Positions 25,783 to 35,077 of a DNA stretch of 64,000 nucleotides are shown in pieces (the stretch's first letter is position 1; every line of letters starts with the position of its first letter). A model generated the notes under the pieces. It was given only the letters and a program-made list of their open reading frames with translations. It ran no database searches and was not told where the DNA came from. This DNA comes from Cryptoclostridium sp036644995 (GTDB lineage: Bacteria; Bacillota; Dehalobacteriia; UBA7702), in the NCBI GenBank assembly GCA_036644995.1, contig JAVXOZ010000004.1, positions 62,001 to 126,000 of the forward strand, given 5' to 3'. Position numbers and translations under genes: made by a program.

Positions 25783-26122
25783 AACATTCCTCCTTCTGAA
25801 AGCAGCGGTTAAAGCAGGGGAATCTATTAAATTCCGAATTTTGCTAAAACTGCGGGAGAACCCCGTTGATTGGCGAAAAAGTTTTTGCAATCAACAATCT
25901 TTAAAACAAGGCTTAAAATAATAAACTTCACAATGCCAAAATCCACAGCGTAGATTCCATATGGACTTAGGTGTTGATTAGCTTTTCATTATTAAACTTT
26001 TTTAAAGACCGATAGCCCCTCCCTTTTGCTAACTCAATGCACATTGTAACCCCGTTGGCAAGAAATTTCATTGCATAAATCATTCCAACCAAGGAAAATA
26101 ATGTCAGTATAGCACCTTCTCG
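25783..26122. other. divergent intergenic region, no gene seen
   Basis: About 375 bp between the SleB-type gene and yabG. Stop codons in all frames; no RNA motif or repeat recognised apart from the promoter region next to yabG. Confidence 0.6.
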
Positions 26123-26131
26123 CATAAACTA
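26123..26131 (+). promoter_or_regulatory. possible sigma-K -10 element for yabG
   Basis: CATAAACTA fits the sigma-K -10 consensus CATANNNTA, 27 bp before the start. yabG is sigma-K dependent in Bacillus subtilis. The -35 element is not clear. Confidence 0.4.
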
Positions 26132-26157
26132 AAAGGAATAGATTAGGAGGTATAACC

Positions 26158-26997
26158 ATGGAGGTAAAAAGCGGCGATTATGTGGTGCGAAAGTCCTATG
26201 ACCGAGATATCATATTTAAAGTTAAGCAAATATTCCAAGATGAACACGGCGGTCTTTCGGTGGTTTTAAAAGGAGTTGCCATCAGATTATTGGCAGACGC
26301 ACCCATGGGTGATTTGGAACGTTTAAATCCCGAGGAAACCGCAAGGATAATAGCAGGCGAGGAAGATAACGAAATTGAATCACTCATGAAACTGCGCAGT
26401 AAAAGAGGACAATGGCGTAACGATGGTGATAGTTTTTTTGATTTTCCCGGCAAGGTATTGCATTTAGATGGCGATAGGGAATACTTAAATAAATGCGTTG
26501 ATGTTTACAATAAATTTAAAATTCCCAATGCGGGTTTAGCCATTTCCGAAAAGGAACAGCCCGATGCGGTAAAATACTATTTAGAAAAATACAGGCCGGG
26601 TATTTTGGTGATAACAGGCCACGATAGCTTATTAAAAGGTGCTAAAGATTACAGCAATTTGGATAATTACCGCAGCTCCGCTCATTTTGCCGAGGCTGTT
26701 AGAAATGCCCGACTTTACCAGCCTGACCAAGATGCCTTGGTAATTTTTGCCGGAGCTTGCCAAAGCTGCTATGAGGAGCTAATCCGAGCAGGGGCTAATT
26801 TTGCCAGTTCACCCAAAAGAGTTTTTATCCATATTTTTGATCCCGTTTTAATTATTGAACGCATTGCTTACACATCCATTAAAGAAGTAGTTACCGCCGA
26901 TGAAATTGTGGATAACACCGTTACCGGCAGTGATGGCATTGGCGGCATTGAAACACGGGGTCAATTTCGCTTGGGCTACCCCTCATCTACCATATAA
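26158..26997 (+). CDS. yabG: sporulation-specific protease YabG
   Basis: 279 residues. It matches YabG, the cysteine-type protease that trims spore coat proteins late in sporulation. Typical parts are the N-terminal GDYVVRKSYDRDIIFKV region, VLHLDGDREYLNKC, LVITGHDSL, FAGACQSCYEELIRAGANFASSP (with the candidate Cys) and the C-terminal EIVDNTVTGSDGIGGIETRG. Its presence marks the organism as an endospore former. It lies beside ksgA, as in Bacillus. Confidence 0.93.
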   Translation: MEVKSGDYVVRKSYDRDIIFKVKQIFQDEHGGLSVVLKGVAIRLLADAPMGDLERLNPEETARIIAGEEDNEIESLMKLRSKRGQWRNDGDSFFDFPGKVLHLDGDREYLNKCVDVYNKFKIPNAGLAISEKEQPDAVKYYLEKYRPGILVITGHDSLLKGAKDYSNLDNYRSSAHFAEAVRNARLYQPDQDALVIFAGACQSCYEELIRAGANFASSPKRVFIHIFDPVLIIERIAYTSIKEVVTADEIVDNTVTGSDGIGGIETRGQFRLGYPSSTI

Positions 26998-27002
26998 CAA
27001 AA

Positions 27003-27101
27003 CCGCTGCTTTCCTAAGTTGAATGTACTGCTCCCCAAAAGTTAGACCTAAAATCTAACCAATGGGGGCGGTACATACTCCGTTGAAAGCAGCGGTTTTT
27101 T
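27003..27101 (+). terminator. yabG terminator with an inserted 52-bp palindrome
   Basis: The outer stem is CCGCTGCTTTC (27003-27013) with GAAAGCAGCGG (27085-27095), followed by TTTTTT. Inside, 27024-27075 is a separate palindrome (TGTACTGCTCCCC against GGGGGCGGTACA; GTTAGAC..CTAAAATCTAAC) that looks like two insertion-sequence termini joined back to back. Confidence 0.7.
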
Positions 27102-27112
27102 ATAGAATATTT

Positions 27113-27976
27113 TTATTCAATATTATTTGACAACATGGCATATTCCTCAAAAGATAAGGTTTCCCCACGTCTTTTACCATCTATATTGCAATTTGCCAAT
27201 AATTGGGTAATTTCTTCTTTGGATTTTTCCATACCACTGTTTGCCAAGGCATTATACAATGTTTTGCGGCGTTGGCCAAAACCAGCCTTAACCAAGGTTC
27301 TAAACATTTTTCTATCTTTCACCGCAAAGGGCGGCTCTGTTCTTTTAATTAAATGCAACACCGCAGAATCCACACTGGGACGTGGGCGAAAACACTCAGA
27401 TGGTACAGGCAACACAATTTCACAATCCGCATCATATTGCACCATTAGGCTAAGAACACCGTAATCTTTGGTGGCAGCAGCTGCCACAATACGCTGGGCA
27501 ACTTCTTTTTGCACCATCAGCACCATCTCACTCCAATATTGGCGATTTTCCAAAAAGTAAAAAAGCAAGGGTGTTGTTATGTAATAAGGTAGATTTGCCA
27601 CTATTTTAAATGGCTCTTTAAAACCACGTGCTTCACCTTGGGCTGCGGCTTCCTGAAAATCCAATTTTAAGGCATCGGCATTGTTAATGATAATATTTTC
27701 ATCTTCGGCATATATTTCCTTTAACATTTTGGAAAGCTTGGGGTCCACCTCTATAGCGGTGACCAACCCTGCATCAGCAGCTAAAAGCTCGGTTAAAAAG
27801 CCCATACCAGGGCCAATTTCTAAAACCTTATCATCCTTACTCAAATTTGCCGCAGCAACTATACCCTTGAGAATTTTATCGTCAATTAAAAAATTCTGGC
27901 CTAAACTTTTGCGAAAATTAAAATTGTATTTATTCATTAAAACTTTAATGCGAGTATCCAAAGAAAATTCTTTCAT
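27113..27976 (-). CDS. ksgA: 16S rRNA (adenine(1518)/(1519)-N6)-dimethyltransferase
   Basis: Dimethylates two adjacent adenines in the 3' hairpin of 16S rRNA. 287 residues. Motifs: FRKSLGQNFLID (21-32), VLEIGPGMGFLTELL (SAM site), NADALKLDF, and the catalytic NLPYYITTPLLF (about 130-141). The C-terminal helical domain is complete. Converges with yabG. Loss of the enzyme gives kasugamycin resistance in other species. Confidence 0.96.
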   Translation of the reverse strand: MKEFSLDTRIKVLMNKYNFNFRKSLGQNFLIDDKILKGIVAAANLSKDDKVLEIGPGMGFLTELLAADAGLVTAIEVDPKLSKMLKEIYAEDENIIINNADALKLDFQEAAAQGEARGFKEPFKIVANLPYYITTPLLFYFLENRQYWSEMVLMVQKEVAQRIVAAAATKDYGVLSLMVQYDADCEIVLPVPSECFRPRPSVDSAVLHLIKRTEPPFAVKDRKMFRTLVKAGFGQRRKTLYNALANSGMEKSKEEITQLLANCNIDGKRRGETLSFEEYAMLSNNIE

Positions 27977-28249
27977 ATAACCAACCTCTGCTGTTTTTTA
28001 GTAGTATAACACATTAACAATAAAATAAGGAAGAAAAATTTATTTACTTCCCCAATTACAGAAAAAAATCAAATTTAACTGTAAAATAATGAAATTTATA
28101 AAAAGGATTAAACCCGAAAAGCTAAAAAATAGGTATATCGTGTATGAAAATATACATAAACCATAATGATTTAGACTTTACCGAATATTAGCCTTTTTAA
28201 AAATCACGGGAAGAAAATACTTTTATCTTCCTTATATATAATTACATTT

Positions 28250-29326
28250 TTATTCTAAGATGTAAACCGTAACATCCTTAACACCCCAACTGGAGCACTC
28301 ACTCTCACTTCCCAAAAACACATCTATGCGATTACCCTTGATTTTACCCCCGGTATCTTCCGCAGTACATTCACCATAGCCCTCCACATAAAGCTTGGTA
28401 CCTAAGGGAATAACATTAGGGTCAACGGCAATGGCACCAACACGGCAATCTGTTCCCATTCTGGTTTTGCTGCCATCGTGGGTATAGGCAGTTGCGGTGG
28501 CGGTTATTTTACTTTTATATTTTACACCATTAGGGGCATAATTACCACTTTTGGGGGCAGAACCCACCGAAGCTAAATCTTGACTGCCCACAGCCATTAT
28601 TTTTCTTGTTGGTTCTTTAGTTTGGCTATCTATAAGTTTTTCCGCTACTATTTTGCCATCTTTATAAGTTACGTTATAGGTGTTTATTTGTTTTCCCGGC
28701 TTACCCTCTTGTAAAATTTGGGTTTTACCCTGTTCAAGACCTTTATCCCACTTTTTTTCAGTGGCATAGGCAACTTTCATTTCACGCACTTCTTCTTTGG
28801 TTTCTACCCTATCCACATCAATGGTCATATCTCCGGATAAAACCGTATCAAGCCCCGGATTTACCATATCATCAGCATCTAAAATAATGCCATTATTTTC
28901 CAAAGCTTGGGCAACTGTAATATTTTGATCCGTAATAGTTAAGGTTGTGCCATCAACCTTAATGTTAACTTTTGGCAAATGCACAATCTTAATTTTTTGA
29001 TTATCTTTTAATTTTGCAACTTTGGCAACATCTATTAAATCATTATCATCAACCACAATGCCTTCATCTTTTAAAAAATCACCAACGGTATGTTTAAAGG
29101 TAGTATATGTAGCTATTTTGCCATCCACAGATACTTGAACATTTTTTTGTTCACCAAACACTGCCCATGCCATAGAGCAAATGCCAAGCACAACCACACA
29201 GGCTACACTTGCCAATATTATTTTGGTATTACGCTGCAAAGGCTGTTTTGGTTCTTTTGGCTGTTTTGGTTCTTTTGGTTCTTTTGGTTCTTTTGGTTCT
29301 TTTGGTTCTTTTATTTCTTCTGTCAT
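28250..29326 (-). CDS. YabE-like protein: DUF348, G5 and 3D domains
   Basis: 358 residues. It opens with a short KEP/KQP repeat (residues 6-30), then one membrane segment (about 36-58). Two DUF348 domains (about 60-165) and a G5-type domain (about 168-245) follow, and the C-terminal 3D domain (about 270-358) carries the Asp residues of TATAYTHDGSKTRMG, AVDPNVIPLGT and DVFLG. Such proteins are cell-wall lytic enzymes related to resuscitation-promoting factors, here membrane-anchored. Neighbour of ksgA and yabG, as in Bacillus. Confidence 0.9.
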   Translation of the reverse strand: MTEEIKEPKEPKEPKEPKEPKQPKEPKQPLQRNTKIILASVACVVVLGICSMAWAVFGEQKNVQVSVDGKIATYTTFKHTVGDFLKDEGIVVDDNDLIDVAKVAKLKDNQKIKIVHLPKVNIKVDGTTLTITDQNITVAQALENNGIILDADDMVNPGLDTVLSGDMTIDVDRVETKEEVREMKVAYATEKKWDKGLEQGKTQILQEGKPGKQINTYNVTYKDGKIVAEKLIDSQTKEPTRKIMAVGSQDLASVGSAPKSGNYAPNGVKYKSKITATATAYTHDGSKTRMGTDCRVGAIAVDPNVIPLGTKLYVEGYGECTAEDTGGKIKGNRIDVFLGSESECSSWGVKDVTVYILE

Positions 29327-29753
29327 ATTTACTCCTTATTTGTCTAATTATTATAACAATTTCATGCAATATTGTCAAATTTTAGAAATAATAATCAAAC
29401 AAAACAATAATAAATATAAGGATTTTAAAGGCTTATACTTTAAGATTTTTAAGCATTGCCTCGGCTTTAACATTGCTTTAACAAACCATAATACCAGTAT
29501 AGAAATGGTTTTATAATTTTACCACATTTATTCAATAATAAAAAGTTTTATAACTGCACTTCAAACCCTTATTTTATCTCACTGCATAATTATTCAATAT
29601 TTTAATGTTTATTCACAAAGATTAATCCCAAATCTGCCAGTGCAAATATAAACAATAACCTGTAAAAATTTTGCAACCTTGGGATTAATGAACCTTTTAC
29701 ATTACAAAAAGAGCATTAGGTTATAACAGGCAATTTTATGTACAAAAATAATT
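29327..29753. other. intergenic region before the methylamine island
   Basis: No gene. An 11-bp inverted repeat, ATTAATCCCAA (29621-29631) and TTGGGATTAAT (29679-29689), lies about 65-130 bp upstream of the sigma-54 promoter and could be an activator site. Confidence 0.4.
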
Positions 29754-29769
29754 AGGCACGGATATTGCA
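29754..29769 (+). promoter_or_regulatory. sigma-54 promoter for the first activator gene
   Basis: AGGCAC-N5-TTGCA with the GG and GC pairs at the -24/-12 spacing, differing from consensus at the first base. It lies 96 bp before the start codon at 29865. Confidence 0.7.
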
Positions 29770-29864
29770 GTATATACTACTATAAAAGAATTTGCAATTA
29801 AACAAGGTAATTGTTTTTTAATAATGAATTATATAGAGAGAGGAAAGATTTTGGAGATGATTTT

Positions 29865-31265
29865 ATGAAACACAACTCAGAAACCACATTTTATCCCAAT
29901 GAAACTTTCTTTCAGGATTTAGTGGAGAGTTTAAATTCTGAAATATTCGTTTGCGATGCGGCGGGATATGTTATTTATTTAAACCCAGCTTCTGAATATT
30001 TAACAGGTCGCAAAAAAGAAAATCTTTTGGGGAAACATATCAGCGATATGTTGGGAGATGCCACAATATCACAAAGCGTTACCACCGAAGTAATGAAAAC
30101 GGGAAAAATTTCCAAAGCCATTCAAAGCGTGAAAAGCAACAGAGATTTACTGGCAATTGGTATCCCTATCTTTAATGAAAAAGATGAATTAAAATATATC
30201 GTTACCAGCGCCCAAGATATCGGAGAATTGAGCCAAGTAAACAATAGATTGGTAGAAACAAACAAAGCTCTAATTAAAGAAATGGAAACCATGGCTATAT
30301 ATAAAAGCGAATTTCTTTCCGATGAGGGATTGATTTTTGTAGGGGATGCCATGGAATCCATGGTTCACACAGTAAGCCGCATTGCACCATTAGATGTTAT
30401 AGTGCTTATTCAGGGAGAAACCGGAGTTGGCAAAGAAGGTGTTGCCAAAATGGTTCACCGCATGGGCAAAACAAAAAATGCACCCTTCGTAAAGATAAAT
30501 TGCGGCATGATACCGGAATCTCTTTTTGAATCCGAACTATTTGGCTATGAAGAAGGGGCATTTACCGGTGCATTAAAAGGCGGCAAAATAGGTAAAGTGG
30601 AATTAGCCAACGGTGGCACATTGTTTTTAGATGAAATAGGGGAGCTGCCTCTTTCTGTACAAGTAAAGCTTTTGGAATTTTTACAGGAAAAAACCATCAC
30701 CAGAGTTGGCGAGGTAAAACGCATACCTATAAATACCAGAATTGTAGCAGCCACTCACCGAGATTTAAAAGAAATGTGCAATAAAAGAACTTTTCGCCAA
30801 GACTTATATTATCGTTTAAATGTAGTACCTTTACTTATTCCGCCCCTACGTGAACGTATGGATGAAATAATACACATAGCCCAATTTATGCTATATAAAT
30901 GTAATAAAAAATACAATCTTAATAAAACCTTTGATAAAGACATCACTTGTGCCTTACAAGAATACGACTGGCCGGGCAATCTCAGAGAGCTGGAACACGC
31001 CATAGAACGCCTTTATGTAACCGCAGAAGGTTCAATACTTACCGGTGCAACTTTAAAATCCATTTTAGGGCAATCAATCAGTACTGCCCACAACAAAATC
31101 ATTTGCACCGAAATAATGCCTTTAAAAGCTGCCAAAAGCGAAGTAGAAAAACAATTAGTGCAAAGAGCTTATAAAGAAGCGGGTTCCACATATAAAGCAG
31201 CAAAACTACTGGGCATAGACCAAAGCACTGTGGTAAAGATTTTAAAAAAGCACAAGAACCAATGA
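29865..31265 (+). CDS. sigma-54-dependent activator 1 (PAS, AAA+, Fis HTH)
   Basis: 466 residues from the ATG at 29865 (GGAG upstream). A PAS domain (about 15-120) is followed by an AAA+ domain with Walker A GETGVGKE (184-191), the sigma-54-contacting GAFTGA (231-236) and Walker B LFLDEIGE (253-260). A Fis-type helix-turn-helix ends the protein (KAAKLLGIDQSTVVKILKKH). It lacks the N-terminal domain of about 130 residues present in activators 2 and 3. Its own promoter is of the -24/-12 type. It lies just upstream of the TauE-mtbB-mtbC module, its likely target. Confidence 0.9.
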   Translation: MKHNSETTFYPNETFFQDLVESLNSEIFVCDAAGYVIYLNPASEYLTGRKKENLLGKHISDMLGDATISQSVTTEVMKTGKISKAIQSVKSNRDLLAIGIPIFNEKDELKYIVTSAQDIGELSQVNNRLVETNKALIKEMETMAIYKSEFLSDEGLIFVGDAMESMVHTVSRIAPLDVIVLIQGETGVGKEGVAKMVHRMGKTKNAPFVKINCGMIPESLFESELFGYEEGAFTGALKGGKIGKVELANGGTLFLDEIGELPLSVQVKLLEFLQEKTITRVGEVKRIPINTRIVAATHRDLKEMCNKRTFRQDLYYRLNVVPLLIPPLRERMDEIIHIAQFMLYKCNKKYNLNKTFDKDITCALQEYDWPGNLRELEHAIERLYVTAEGSILTGATLKSILGQSISTAHNKIICTEIMPLKAAKSEVEKQLVQRAYKEAGSTYKAAKLLGIDQSTVVKILKKHKNQ

Positions 31266-31287
31266 TTTTAGGCATTACTGCCAATGA

Positions 31288-31318
31288 AAAACCCCATCAC
31301 GTTTGTGGTGGGGTTTTT
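31288..31318 (+). terminator. terminator of activator 1 gene
   Basis: ACCCCATCAC and GTGGTGGGGT pair around GTTT, followed by TTTTT. Confidence 0.88.
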
Positions 31319-31374
31319 CTTATATTCATTAAAAACAATGATATTAAGCCAAAAAACGACAAACAAGCCCATGC

Positions 31375-31392
31375 AAAGTGTCATTACACTTT
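31375..31392 (+). promoter_or_regulatory. candidate activator-binding dyad upstream of module 1
   Basis: AAAGTGT-CATT-ACACTTT, a perfect 7-bp dyad with a 4-bp centre, 59 bp upstream of the -24 box. This is the kind of site a Fis-type dimer binds. Confidence 0.5.
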
Positions 31393-31450
31393 ACCAAGAA
31401 AACACCAGCTCAAAGCCATAATAAAAATTCTTTTACGTTTTCCCACATTT

Positions 31451-31466
31451 TGGCACACCACTTGCA
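31451..31466 (+). promoter_or_regulatory. sigma-54 promoter of module 1
   Basis: TGGCAC-ACCAC-TTGCA, an exact match to the -24/-12 consensus, 54 bp upstream of the TauE-like gene. Confidence 0.9.
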
Positions 31467-31519
31467 CTATATATAGGCAAATGATGATACAGCCAAAAAA
31501 AACAGAGGAGGTTTTTATT

Positions 31520-32458
31520 ATGAATGTAGCTCTACTCATCAACATCGGTATTATTTTATTCGCACTTGCTTTTGCCGTAGTATTTGTCAAAGACTTACTT
31601 GCCCATAAGGCAGATTTAAAAGTTGGAGGCATAAAATCCACGGTAAGCCTTTCCCTTATTTCGGTGGTAGCACTTTTCTTTGATACCTTAGGTATTGGGT
31701 GCTATGCTCCGCTAACAGCTTGCTACAAAACTTTCAAACTGGTTCCGGACCGTTTGATTCCCGGCACGCTGAACGCTGCTTGCGTAATGTCTATGGCTTT
31801 CGAATCAATAATTTTTATTACAGTTATTGAAGTTGAAACCTTAACATTGGTAGTTTTAATTGGTGCTGCTGCCATCGGTGCATTTATCGGTGCAGGCTTT
31901 GTTTCCAAATTACCGGTAAACAAAATGCGCATAGGAATGGGTATCGCCCTTGCCGCAGTTGTTGTTACGATGTTGCTTGGTCTTTTAGATTTAATGCCCA
32001 TCGGCGGTGAAGCCATTGGTATCACCGGTATTAAATTAGTTATCTCCGCTGTATTCTGTTTTATCTTTGGCGCATTGATGACCATAGGCGTTGGTGCTTA
32101 TGCTCCGATTATGGCTCTTGTTTATTTAATGGGTTTAAGCCCCGCTGTTGCCTTCCCCATCATGATGGGCTCTTGTGCTTACCTCATTCCTGCTGCTGCC
32201 ATTCGCTTTGTTCGTGAAGGTAGCAAACAAGAAAGACCTACTTACCACAGAAAAGCCGCTCTCATCACAAACACCGTTGGTATTATCGGTGCAGCCGTTG
32301 CTGCCTTCTTGGTAACTTCCTTACCTTTAACAGTATTAAAATGGCTCGTTGTTTGTGTTGTTGCTTACACCTCCATCGTAATGTTCCGTGATGGCCTTAA
32401 AAAGAAAGCAGATGACGAAGATATGCCATCCCCACAAGCCACTACCAAAACTGCTTAA
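31520..32458 (+). CDS. TauE/SafE (TSUP)-like permease 1
   Basis: 312 residues from the ATG at 31520 (GAGGAGG upstream; an upstream in-frame start would run through the promoter). About eight membrane segments in two related halves, each with a conserved loop: GIGCYAPLTACYKTFKL and GVGAYAPIMALVYLMGLSP. The family contains exporters or importers of sulfite, sulfonates and organic anions. Here it shares a sigma-54 promoter with the dimethylamine methyltransferase, so methylamine uptake or export of a linked metabolite is inferred, not shown. Confidence 0.7.
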   Translation: MNVALLINIGIILFALAFAVVFVKDLLAHKADLKVGGIKSTVSLSLISVVALFFDTLGIGCYAPLTACYKTFKLVPDRLIPGTLNAACVMSMAFESIIFITVIEVETLTLVVLIGAAAIGAFIGAGFVSKLPVNKMRIGMGIALAAVVVTMLLGLLDLMPIGGEAIGITGIKLVISAVFCFIFGALMTIGVGAYAPIMALVYLMGLSPAVAFPIMMGSCAYLIPAAAIRFVREGSKQERPTYHRKAALITNTVGIIGAAVAAFLVTSLPLTVLKWLVVCVVAYTSIVMFRDGLKKKADDEDMPSPQATTKTA

Positions 32459-32522
32459 TTTATGATTTAAAATTATATTACTTATATTTACATCTTACAA
32501 GAAAAGAAAGCGAGGACTTTAA

Positions 32523-33908
32523 ATGAGTAAGTTTTTAACACGTTATGGCGACAACTATCTCGCCGAAATGACCGGTGACGAAATTCGTGCCGACATTGAA
32601 GACGGCACAAAAGATGCCGCAGACCGTGCCAACATTCCCCCGATGACCCAAGATGAAATGGATTACCTTTACGAAATCATTACCTGCCCTCAAAAAATTG
32701 TATCCGTAGAACCCGGAAAAGAAGTTGTTGTTTCTTTCGATGCCGGTACTTTAAAACTTGGGGTTAGAAATGGCATTCCCCTTGATCGTTTACAATCCAT
32801 CCTCACCCAAGAAAGAGCATTGTGCTCTGACAGCATGGAAATGTGCCATGTTGACTACAGTTACAAACCCATTAAAGCTATTATTGCCGAAGAAAAACAA
32901 GCAATGGAACAAGCTCAACTTATGACCACATTGCCTTTGCTCTATGGCGCAATGCCCAACATGGGATTATATACCAAACCAGATGGCCCTTGCGAAAACT
33001 GGGCTGAACTTCTTCCCGCCGGCAAAATTCCTGAAGCTCGTGCAGCTCAAGAAGAAGCCATTGAACACGCTATTAAAGATATCGTATTTGTTGCTTCCAA
33101 TATGATTGACAGCGGCGCAGATGGTATCAACTTGGATACCGTTGGTGCTTCCGGCGATGCTGATGTTAAAGCCAGCTTAGAAGCAGTTCGTATTTTGAGC
33201 AAAAAATATCCCACCACCGGCTTTGAAGTTGGTATGGCAGGTGAATTTAACCTTGGTATGCATGGTCAATTAGAATTTGACGATGAAATCATTGCAGGTC
33301 TTTATCCCCATCAACAAGTTAAAATGGCAGAAAAAGCCGGAGTTGGCATTTTTGGTATGGCAGTTAACACCAACAGCAGCATGAGCTTGGCTTGGAACTT
33401 ATCTCGTGTTGTTACCTTTGCTAAAGCTACCACCGCAGTTGCCAATATTCCTGTTCATGCCGATGTTGGTATGGGTGTTGGGGGCGTTCCCCTTTCCATT
33501 ATCCCTGCTGCAGACGCAGTTTCCCGTGTTGACAAAGCTTTAGTTGAAATTGCCCATGTCGACGGGTTGTAGATTGGTGCCGGAGACACCTTCGGTATGG
33601 CATTAACCCATGAGGCCACTGCAGGAATGGCAGGTATAAGAAGTACCGGCGATTTAGTGTTCCGCATGGAATTGCAAAAAATGAAAATCAATGATGCTAA
33701 AAAATATGTTGCCGATAAACTCGGTTGCAGCGTAAGCGTATTGAATGACTGTGCTGAAATGAAAGATCTTAGAGAAGATTTGAACATTGGCACAACCCAA
33801 TCAAGACCTAACGCAGGCGTTGGCATCCAAACCAAATTCCGCATTGCCGAAATATTAGGTATCCCCATTAACAGCGTAGATAAATTCAGAAAAGAATCGG
33901 GCATCTAA
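32523..33908 (+). CDS. mtbB: dimethylamine:corrinoid methyltransferase with pyrrolysine
   Basis: 461 residues when the TAG at 33570-33572 is read as pyrrolysine (residue 350). Sequence and length fit MtbB of methanogens (467 residues, Pyl at 356): HVDYSYKPIKAI, LYGAMPNMGLYTKPDGP, MGMGVGGVP, and AHVDGL-Pyl-IGAGD around the TAG. After the TAG the same frame runs 111 more codons to TAA. It transfers a methyl group from dimethylamine to the Co(I) corrinoid protein, leaving monomethylamine. Follows TauE 1 by 64 bp and precedes mtbC by 49 bp. Codons such as GCT, CGT and GTT suggest strong expression. Confidence 0.95.
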
Positions 33909-33957
33909 TACTACTATAAATATAAATATTTAAGAAAATTTAAGGAGGATATGACTT

Positions 33958-34608
33958 ATGTCTAAAGATATTATTATTGCCGCAGCTATAGAGGCTATGA
34001 AAAAATGCAGCGAAGCTGATGCCGTAGAGGTTATGAAAAAAGCTATTGCCGAAGGTTTGGATCCTGTGGAAATTCTTTCCGATGGTTTCAGTGCCGGTAT
34101 CCGTGAAGTTGGGGATTTATTTGGTCGTGGTCAAGTTTTCTTGCCCGAATTAATGCTTTCTGCTGACGTTATGAAAACCATTTCCGGTATGGTTGATGAA
34201 GAAATGGCAAAGAGCGGCCAAGTTGCCAAGAAAAAAGGAACCATGATTTTAGCAACAGTTGAAGGCGATGTTCATGACATCGGTAAAGGCATCGTTGCTT
34301 CCATCATCAAAACCCAAGGTATTGAAATTATTGACCTCGGTCGTGACGTTGCCGTTACTACCATTTTGGCTAAAGCTGAAGAATTTAATGCAGACCTCAT
34401 CGGTACTTCCGCATTGCTTACCACCACCTTGGCTGAACAAAAGAAATTAGAAGAAGTCTTAAAAGACAAAGGCTTGAAATCCAAATATAAAACAATGGTT
34501 GGCGGCGCACCTGCTACCCAACGCTGGGCAGACCGTATTGGTGCCGATGCCTATGCTGAAGATGCTGCTGAAGCAGTAACCAAAGCTTTGGAATTATTGG
34601 CTAAATAA
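33958..34608 (+). CDS. mtbC: methylamine corrinoid protein
   Basis: 216 residues: an N-terminal helical cap (about 1-90) and a Rossmann cobalamin-binding domain with DVHDIGKGIV, where Asp104-x-His106-xx-Gly109 gives the lower-axial His. The LLTTT and GGAPATQRWADRIGADAY segments complete the B12 site. It accepts methyl groups from MtbB and probably passes them to a CoM- or tetrahydrofolate-linked methyltransferase not in this window. It is the only corrinoid protein beside three methyltransferases. Strong TAAGGAGG site. Confidence 0.93.
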   Translation: MSKDIIIAAAIEAMKKCSEADAVEVMKKAIAEGLDPVEILSDGFSAGIREVGDLFGRGQVFLPELMLSADVMKTISGMVDEEMAKSGQVAKKKGTMILATVEGDVHDIGKGIVASIIKTQGIEIIDLGRDVAVTTILAKAEEFNADLIGTSALLTTTLAEQKKLEEVLKDKGLKSKYKTMVGGAPATQRWADRIGADAYAEDAAEAVTKALELLAK

Positions 34609-34761
34609 TTTCCAATACCCTAAAATTTGAATACAAATTTTAAATATTGCCTTAATCATATTATTTCCTATATACTTCCTACAACTTTTTAGTTTAATTT
34701 ATTTTATCTTTTCGGCTCATTATTTTAAAGAGTCACAAAAAAACAATAACATTTAACTCAT

Positions 34762-34798
34762 AGGCAAACTTTCTAAACAAAAATTTAGAAAGTTTGCC
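34762..34798 (+). terminator. terminator-like hairpin after mtbC
   Basis: GGCAAACTTTCTAAA (from 34763) pairs with TTTAGAAAGTTTGCC. The following T-rich stretch starts after TTGCAC, so termination may be partial. Confidence 0.6.
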
Positions 34799-34843
34799 TT
34801 GCACTTTTTCCTTATACTTTAAAGAATTTGCCTTGCACTTTTT
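34793..34843 (+). promoter_or_regulatory. 17-bp direct repeat upstream of the BCCT promoter
   Basis: TTTGCCTTGCACTTTTT occurs at 34793-34809 and again at 34827-34843, 34 bp apart, 78-128 bp upstream of the -24/-12 element. That is a usual place for enhancer sites. Confidence 0.5.
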
Positions 34844-34920
34844 TATGATACAACGTATACTGTAATTATTATTGTTCCTAATATCTAAAAATTCAACATT
34901 ATTTTTAATATTTTGCTGTC

Positions 34921-34936
34921 TGGCACGTTATTTGCA
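34921..34936 (+). promoter_or_regulatory. sigma-54 promoter of the BCCT transporter gene
   Basis: TGGCAC-GTTAT-TTGCA, exact -24/-12 consensus, about 140 bp upstream of the start codon. Confidence 0.88.
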
Positions 34937-35077
34937 ATATAATACAGTGTCACAATTTAACTATTTACACCAAAAAAAGGAGATGATGCTTTTAGCAAGA
35001 AAATATCACTATCGTCATAAAAGGTTCACAAATGGAATTTGTGCAGTAAACACCTTTTATGCTACAAGGAAGGAGAG

